A stretch of 15,537 nucleotides of DNA from Labilithrix luteola (GTDB lineage: Bacteria; Myxococcota_A; Polyangia; Polyangiales; Polyangiaceae), in contig JAMFST010000821.1 in assembly GCA_026225435.1 (NCBI GenBank), positions 1-15,537 on the forward strand. The letters run 5' to 3'. Position numbers and translations under genes: made by a program. The notes below the pieces were generated by a model. The model ran no database searches. It was not told the origin of the DNA and worked only from the letters and a program-made list of their open reading frames with translations. Positions within the stretch are counted from its first letter, which is position 1; each line of letters opens with the position of its first letter. Of this stretch, positions 12,686-15,537 are shown piece by piece.

Positions 12686-14404
12686 ATGACGGTGCCGATG
12701 GCCCCCCGTGCGCTCGCGCTGCTCGCCTCGATCTCGCTGGCCGCCTGCTCGTCGCCGCCGCCGCCGGCCGCTCCTGCGCCTCAACCGCCGCCCGCCGCTG
12801 CGCCCGCCGCACCGGTAGCGGGCTCGGTGGTGATCACCCTCGTCGGCACCAACGACGTCCACGGGCGGATCGACTCGCTCCCCATCCTCGGCGGCTACCT
12901 CGCCAACCTGCGCGCCGTGCGCGGAGACGACGGCGTGGTGGTGGTCGACGCCGGCGACATGTTCCAGGGGACGCTCGAGTCGAACCTCGCCGAGGGCGTG
13001 CCGATGGTCCTCGGCTACGACGCGCTCCGCTACGACGCCGTCACCCTCGGCAACCACGAGTTCGACTACGGCCCGGTGGGCCCCTCCTCCACGCCGCGGG
13101 GCAAGAGCGACGATCCGCGCGGCGCGCTCAAGGCCCGGGCGAAGGAGGCGGGCTTCCCTTTCCTCACCGCGAACATCGTCGACGGCGCGACCGACCGACC
13201 GCTCGACTTTCCCAACTTCCACCCGACCGCGCTCCTCACCAAGAAGGACGGCGTCAAGATCGGCCTCATCGGCATCTCCACCGAGGACACGCCGAAGACG
13301 ACCATCGCCATCAACTTCGCCGGCCTCAAGGTGCTGCCGCCGGCGGACGTGGTGAAGACGCGCGCCGCCGAGCTGCGCAAGCAAGGCGCCAACCTGGTGG
13401 TCGTGATCGCCCACGCTGGCGGCAAGTGCCTCACGTACGGCGACGACGATCAGAGCTGCGACGAGAAGCAGGAGATCATGCGGCTGGCCGAGGCGATCCC
13501 CGAGGGGACGGTGGACGCCATCGTCGCCGGCCACACCCACGACGGGATGGCCAACCGGGTCCACGGCACGCCGATCATCGAGTCGTTCTCCTACGGGAAG
13601 GACTTCGGGCGCATCGACTTCACCTTCGACGCGGCGTCGCACGCGCTGAAGAAGACGGACATCCTCCCGCCGACGCCGCTCAAGACGGACGTGGCGTACC
13701 TCGGCAAGCCGGTCGTCCCCGACGAGGCGCTGGCGGCGAAGCTGAAGCACTTCACCGACGACTCGCGCGCGCTCAAGGAGTCGCTGCTCGGCGTCGAGCT
13801 GGCGACGCCGCTCACCCGTGACCACGGCCACGAGTCACCGCTCGGCAACCTCTTCGCCGACATGCTCCTGCGCTCGCGCCCGAACGCGCAGGTGGGGATG
13901 ATGAACGGCGGCGGCCTGCGCTCCGACTTGCCGGCCGGCCCGCTCCACTACGGTTCCCTCTTCGAGGCGATGCCCTTCGACAACCGCCTCGCCGTCGTCC
14001 ACCTGACCGGCGCCGACCTGCGGCGGATCGTCGTCGACAACCTCGAGTCGAGCCACGGCATCGCCAGCTGGGCGGGCATCCGCGTGCTGGCGGAGTGCGC
14101 CGGTGACAAGCTCATGGTGAAGATGCAGAAGACCACCGGCAAAGGGGGCACCGCAGGCGGCGGCGGCTTGATCGCCGACGGCGATCGCATCACGCTGGTC
14201 ACCAGCGACTTCATCGCCCTCGGCGGCGACAACGTGGTCGTCCCGCCCAACTCGGTGACCTTCGAGGACGAGCTGCTGCGCGACGCCTTCGAGACCCAGC
14301 TGCGCGGCCTCGCCGGGCATCCGCTGAGCTCCGGCGCCCTCTACGATCCGGGGCACCGCCGCGTCGTCTACCCGGGCGAGCGCCCCGTCCACTGCAAGCC
14401 CTGA
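12686..14404 (+). CDS. UshA-like 5'-nucleotidase / 2',3'-cyclic phosphodiesterase lipoprotein
   Basis: A 572-residue two-domain lipoprotein. ATG 12686 follows GGCGGAG (12677-12683); ATG 12698 is possible. The signal ends AAC (Cys21), then a Pro/Ala linker. The metallophosphoesterase domain shows NDVHG (Asp57, His59), DAGDMFQG (Asp91), GNHEFD (Asn123, His124), IAHAGG (His243) and GHTHD (His283, His285), all metal ligands of the dinuclear site. The C-terminal 5'-nucleotidase domain (~345-560) has NLFADMLL, NGGGLRSDLPAG and FEAMPFDNRL, which form the substrate pocket. It releases phosphate and nucleosides from external nucleotides. Length is normal for UshA (about 550). It converges with another metallophosphoesterase lipoprotein; only a 12-bp palindrome (14415-14426) lies near the two stops. 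Confidence 0.93.
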   Translation: MTVPMAPRALALLASISLAACSSPPPPAAPAPQPPPAAAPAAPVAGSVVITLVGTNDVHGRIDSLPILGGYLANLRAVRGDDGVVVVDAGDMFQGTLESNLAEGVPMVLGYDALRYDAVTLGNHEFDYGPVGPSSTPRGKSDDPRGALKARAKEAGFPFLTANIVDGATDRPLDFPNFHPTALLTKKDGVKIGLIGISTEDTPKTTIAINFAGLKVLPPADVVKTRAAELRKQGANLVVVIAHAGGKCLTYGDDDQSCDEKQEIMRLAEAIPEGTVDAIVAGHTHDGMANRVHGTPIIESFSYGKDFGRIDFTFDAASHALKKTDILPPTPLKTDVAYLGKPVVPDEALAAKLKHFTDDSRALKESLLGVELATPLTRDHGHESPLGNLFADMLLRSRPNAQVGMMNGGGLRSDLPAGPLHYGSLFEAMPFDNRLAVVHLTGADLRRIVVDNLESSHGIASWAGIRVLAECAGDKLMVKMQKTTGKGGTAGGGGLIADGDRITLVTSDFIALGGDNVVVPPNSVTFEDELLRDAFETQLRGLAGHPLSSGALYDPGHRRVVYPGERPVHCKP

Positions 14405-14414
14405 GGGCGCTCGG

Positions 14415-14439
14415 CGGTCGCGACCGTCACTTGCCGCCG
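14415..14439. terminator. Possible weak bidirectional terminator between convergent phosphoesterase genes
   Basis: CGGTCGCGACCG (14415-14426) is a perfect 12-bp palindrome beside the leftward stop codon. CGGCGG (14412-14417) can alternatively pair with CCGCCG (14434-14439). There is no T run on either strand, so termination would be inefficient or Rho-dependent. Confidence 0.3.
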
Positions 14440-15440
14440 TCCGTCTCCGCTTCACGCAGCGTGCGCACGTGGCCGCCGGCGATCTCCAGGACCTGGATCG
14501 GGCCGCCGTACGCGCGCGACATGCCGACGTCGATGCGCCACACGTGCTGCCCGCAGGCGCTGGTGACGCCGTCCTTCTGTACGGTGTGGCCGACGACCAT
14601 GCGGGTGATGCCGAGGCGGCTCTCGGCGATGGCGAGGCGCGCGCAGTCCTCGTGCCCCGGGTCCGAGTAGACGCGGCTCCAGACCGGGCCGTCGTCGGCG
14701 AGGGCGAGCTTGGGCGGCTGGGGGCGCTTGGCGAGGAGCCAGTCGCGCACCCCCTCGTCGAGCGCGTCGAGCCCGAAGTCGACCTGCCCGGGGAGCACGC
14801 CGCCGTGGACGAAGAGCGTGTCGCCGACCTTCACGAAGATCGGTCGTTCGGCGAGGATCTTCGCGTACGAGCCGCCCGGAGCGAAGGCCGCGGCCCGGCC
14901 ACGCTGGACGGCGGGGAGCTCGGGAGGGATCTCCGCGAGCACGCTCGCCGGCGCGTTGCTCGCCTGGTCGGCGAAGGCGCTGAACCCGCCGGGGGTGACG
15001 TAGCGGAAGTCGAGCGTGGCGTTCATCAGCTCGTGGTTGCCGTCGAGGGCGATGAGCTCCCCGCCCGCCGCCTTCGCTTCGCGCTTCCAGACGTCCACCT
15101 GGTCGACGATGGCGCGGTCGTCGTCGCCGCGGTCGATCTCGTCGCCCGTCTGCACGACGACGAGCTTGCCGCCCTTCCACTTGTCCGCGTTGTCGATCGC
15201 GCCCGCGAGCCGGAGCGCTCGCCGGGTGGCGTCGAGGTCGCCGTGCAGGTCGCCGATCGCGACGATTCGCTCGGCCGCGGCCACCGTATCCGGAAACGCC
15301 GCCGCTGCGGCGACGGGCGGAGGCGGCGGGGCGGTCGCGCTCGAAGCAACAGGCGCGGGACGATCGGGGCGATCCGGTTCCGACGGACGCGAGCAGCCCG
15401 CGATCGCCAGCATTCCTAGCACAAACGCGGACCATCGCAT
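14427..15440 (-). CDS. PPP-family (Shewanella-like) metallophosphatase lipoprotein
   Basis: A 337-residue lipoprotein. ATG 15438-15440 gives a good signal peptide ending AGC at Cys16. Upstream in-frame extension to 15524 would add 28 charged residues and is unlikely. A purine-rich GGAAGG directly touches the ATG. The PPP/calcineurin-like signature is complete: AIGDLHGD (Asp64, His66), VQTGDEIDRG (Asp100), LDGNHELM (Asn135, His136), FVHGGV (His212) and VVGHTV (His285). The GDLHGD...GDEIDRG...GNHE spacing and periplasmic targeting fit the bacterial Shewanella-like protein-phosphatase (Shelph) group, which may dephosphorylate proteins or small esters. Cys266 and Cys296 could form a disulfide. 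It is transcribed toward the 5'-nucleotidase gene. Confidence 0.9.
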   Translation of the reverse strand: MRWSAFVLGMLAIAGCSRPSEPDRPDRPAPVASSATAPPPPPVAAAAAFPDTVAAAERIVAIGDLHGDLDATRRALRLAGAIDNADKWKGGKLVVVQTGDEIDRGDDDRAIVDQVDVWKREAKAAGGELIALDGNHELMNATLDFRYVTPGGFSAFADQASNAPASVLAEIPPELPAVQRGRAAAFAPGGSYAKILAERPIFVKVGDTLFVHGGVLPGQVDFGLDALDEGVRDWLLAKRPQPPKLALADDGPVWSRVYSDPGHEDCARLAIAESRLGITRMVVGHTVQKDGVTSACGQHVWRIDVGMSRAYGGPIQVLEIAGGHVRTLREAETDGGK

Positions 15441-15470
15441 CCTTCCGCACTCTATACTGCGAGGGCCCCG
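15441..15470. promoter_or_regulatory. Short divergent upstream region with a TATACT element
   Basis: Between the leftward phosphatase start (15440) and a possible rightward start (15471) lies TATACT (15453-15458), one mismatch from a sigma-70 -10 box for the rightward direction. The other strand reads TATAGA at 15451-15456, which would put transcription start almost at the phosphatase ATG. No good -35 hexamer is seen on either side. Confidence 0.3.
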
Positions 15471-15537
15471 ATGGTGCCTCTCGTCACGAAAGATTTCACG
15501 CGCTCGACGCTCCGGCCGCGGCATCGGCCGATCGTCC
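15471..15537 (+). CDS. Possible start of a rightward gene (cut by window end)
   Basis: ATG 15471 follows GAGGG (15461-15465) and stays open for 22 codons to the window edge (begins MVPLVTKDFT, ends RHRPIV). The base composition is less G+C-rich than its neighbours at 15484-15500. RHRPIV is reminiscent of the lead-in to some receiver domains, but this is too short to name. Confidence 0.3.
   Translation, partial: MVPLVTKDFTRSTLRPRHRPIV

Noticed and set aside
12671..13831. 386-codon minus-strand open frame opposite the 5'-nucleotidase
   Set aside because: The plus strand encodes every metal-ligand motif of the nucleotidase; the antisense product has no recognisable domain.

Overview
The window is very G+C-rich, densely coded DNA with strong codon-position bias. 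The genes include many lipoproteins (lipobox-Cys signal peptides), calcineurin-like and 5'-nucleotidase phosphoesterases, a single-haem CxxCH lipoprotein and a RegB/RegA-type two-component pair. Together these suggest a Myxococcota-type bacterium (formerly deltaproteobacteria; Polyangiales/Myxococcales-like). This is inferred from protein style, not from a marker gene. No rRNA, tRNA, CRISPR array, IS element or phage gene was seen.

Layout, left to right. (1) 1-555: the 3' end of a malic enzyme, then a small Tyr/Pro/Gln-rich, Cys-rich lipoprotein (677-1168) closed by a textbook intrinsic terminator. (2) 1270-1882: a decayed DNA-repair locus. Pieces of the 'rSAM-linked-to-UDG' radical-SAM protein are fused by deletion, plus one frame change, to the C-terminal end of a UdgX-like uracil-DNA glycosylase. 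It is followed by an intact HTH_42/AlkZ-like winged-helix protein (1901-3004) and, further on, an AlkA-like HhH-GPD glycosylase (4786-5748). (3) 3085-4746: an outer-membrane DUF481-like beta-barrel with a Pro/Ala/Thr tail, tightly followed by an MscL channel that carries a C-terminal zinc ribbon. (4) 5754-10739: the most system-like part. Two divergent, tightly packed operons face each other across a 133-bp intergenic region. Leftward are a YtkA/FixH-like lipoprotein, an outer-membrane barrel and a redoxin lipoprotein. Rightward are a second FixH-like lipoprotein, a c-type cytochrome lipoprotein, a RegB-like redox histidine kinase and a RegA-like response regulator. The shared intergenic region holds two RegA-box-like sites 44 bp apart, one inside a 19-bp near-palindrome. 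I read this as a self-contained envelope redox (possibly copper-linked) sensing and response module. (5) 10728-15440: a glutathione-S-transferase-like gene, then three phosphoesterase lipoproteins (phospholipase-D-like, UshA-like 5'-nucleotidase, PPP/Shewanella-like phosphatase). (6) At the right edge, a possible start of a rightward gene.

Confidence is high for the main gene calls and the pseudogene homologies. It is moderate for the regulatory sites and for the proposed cooperation of the 5.7-10.7 kb cassette, which rests on gene context and motifs only.
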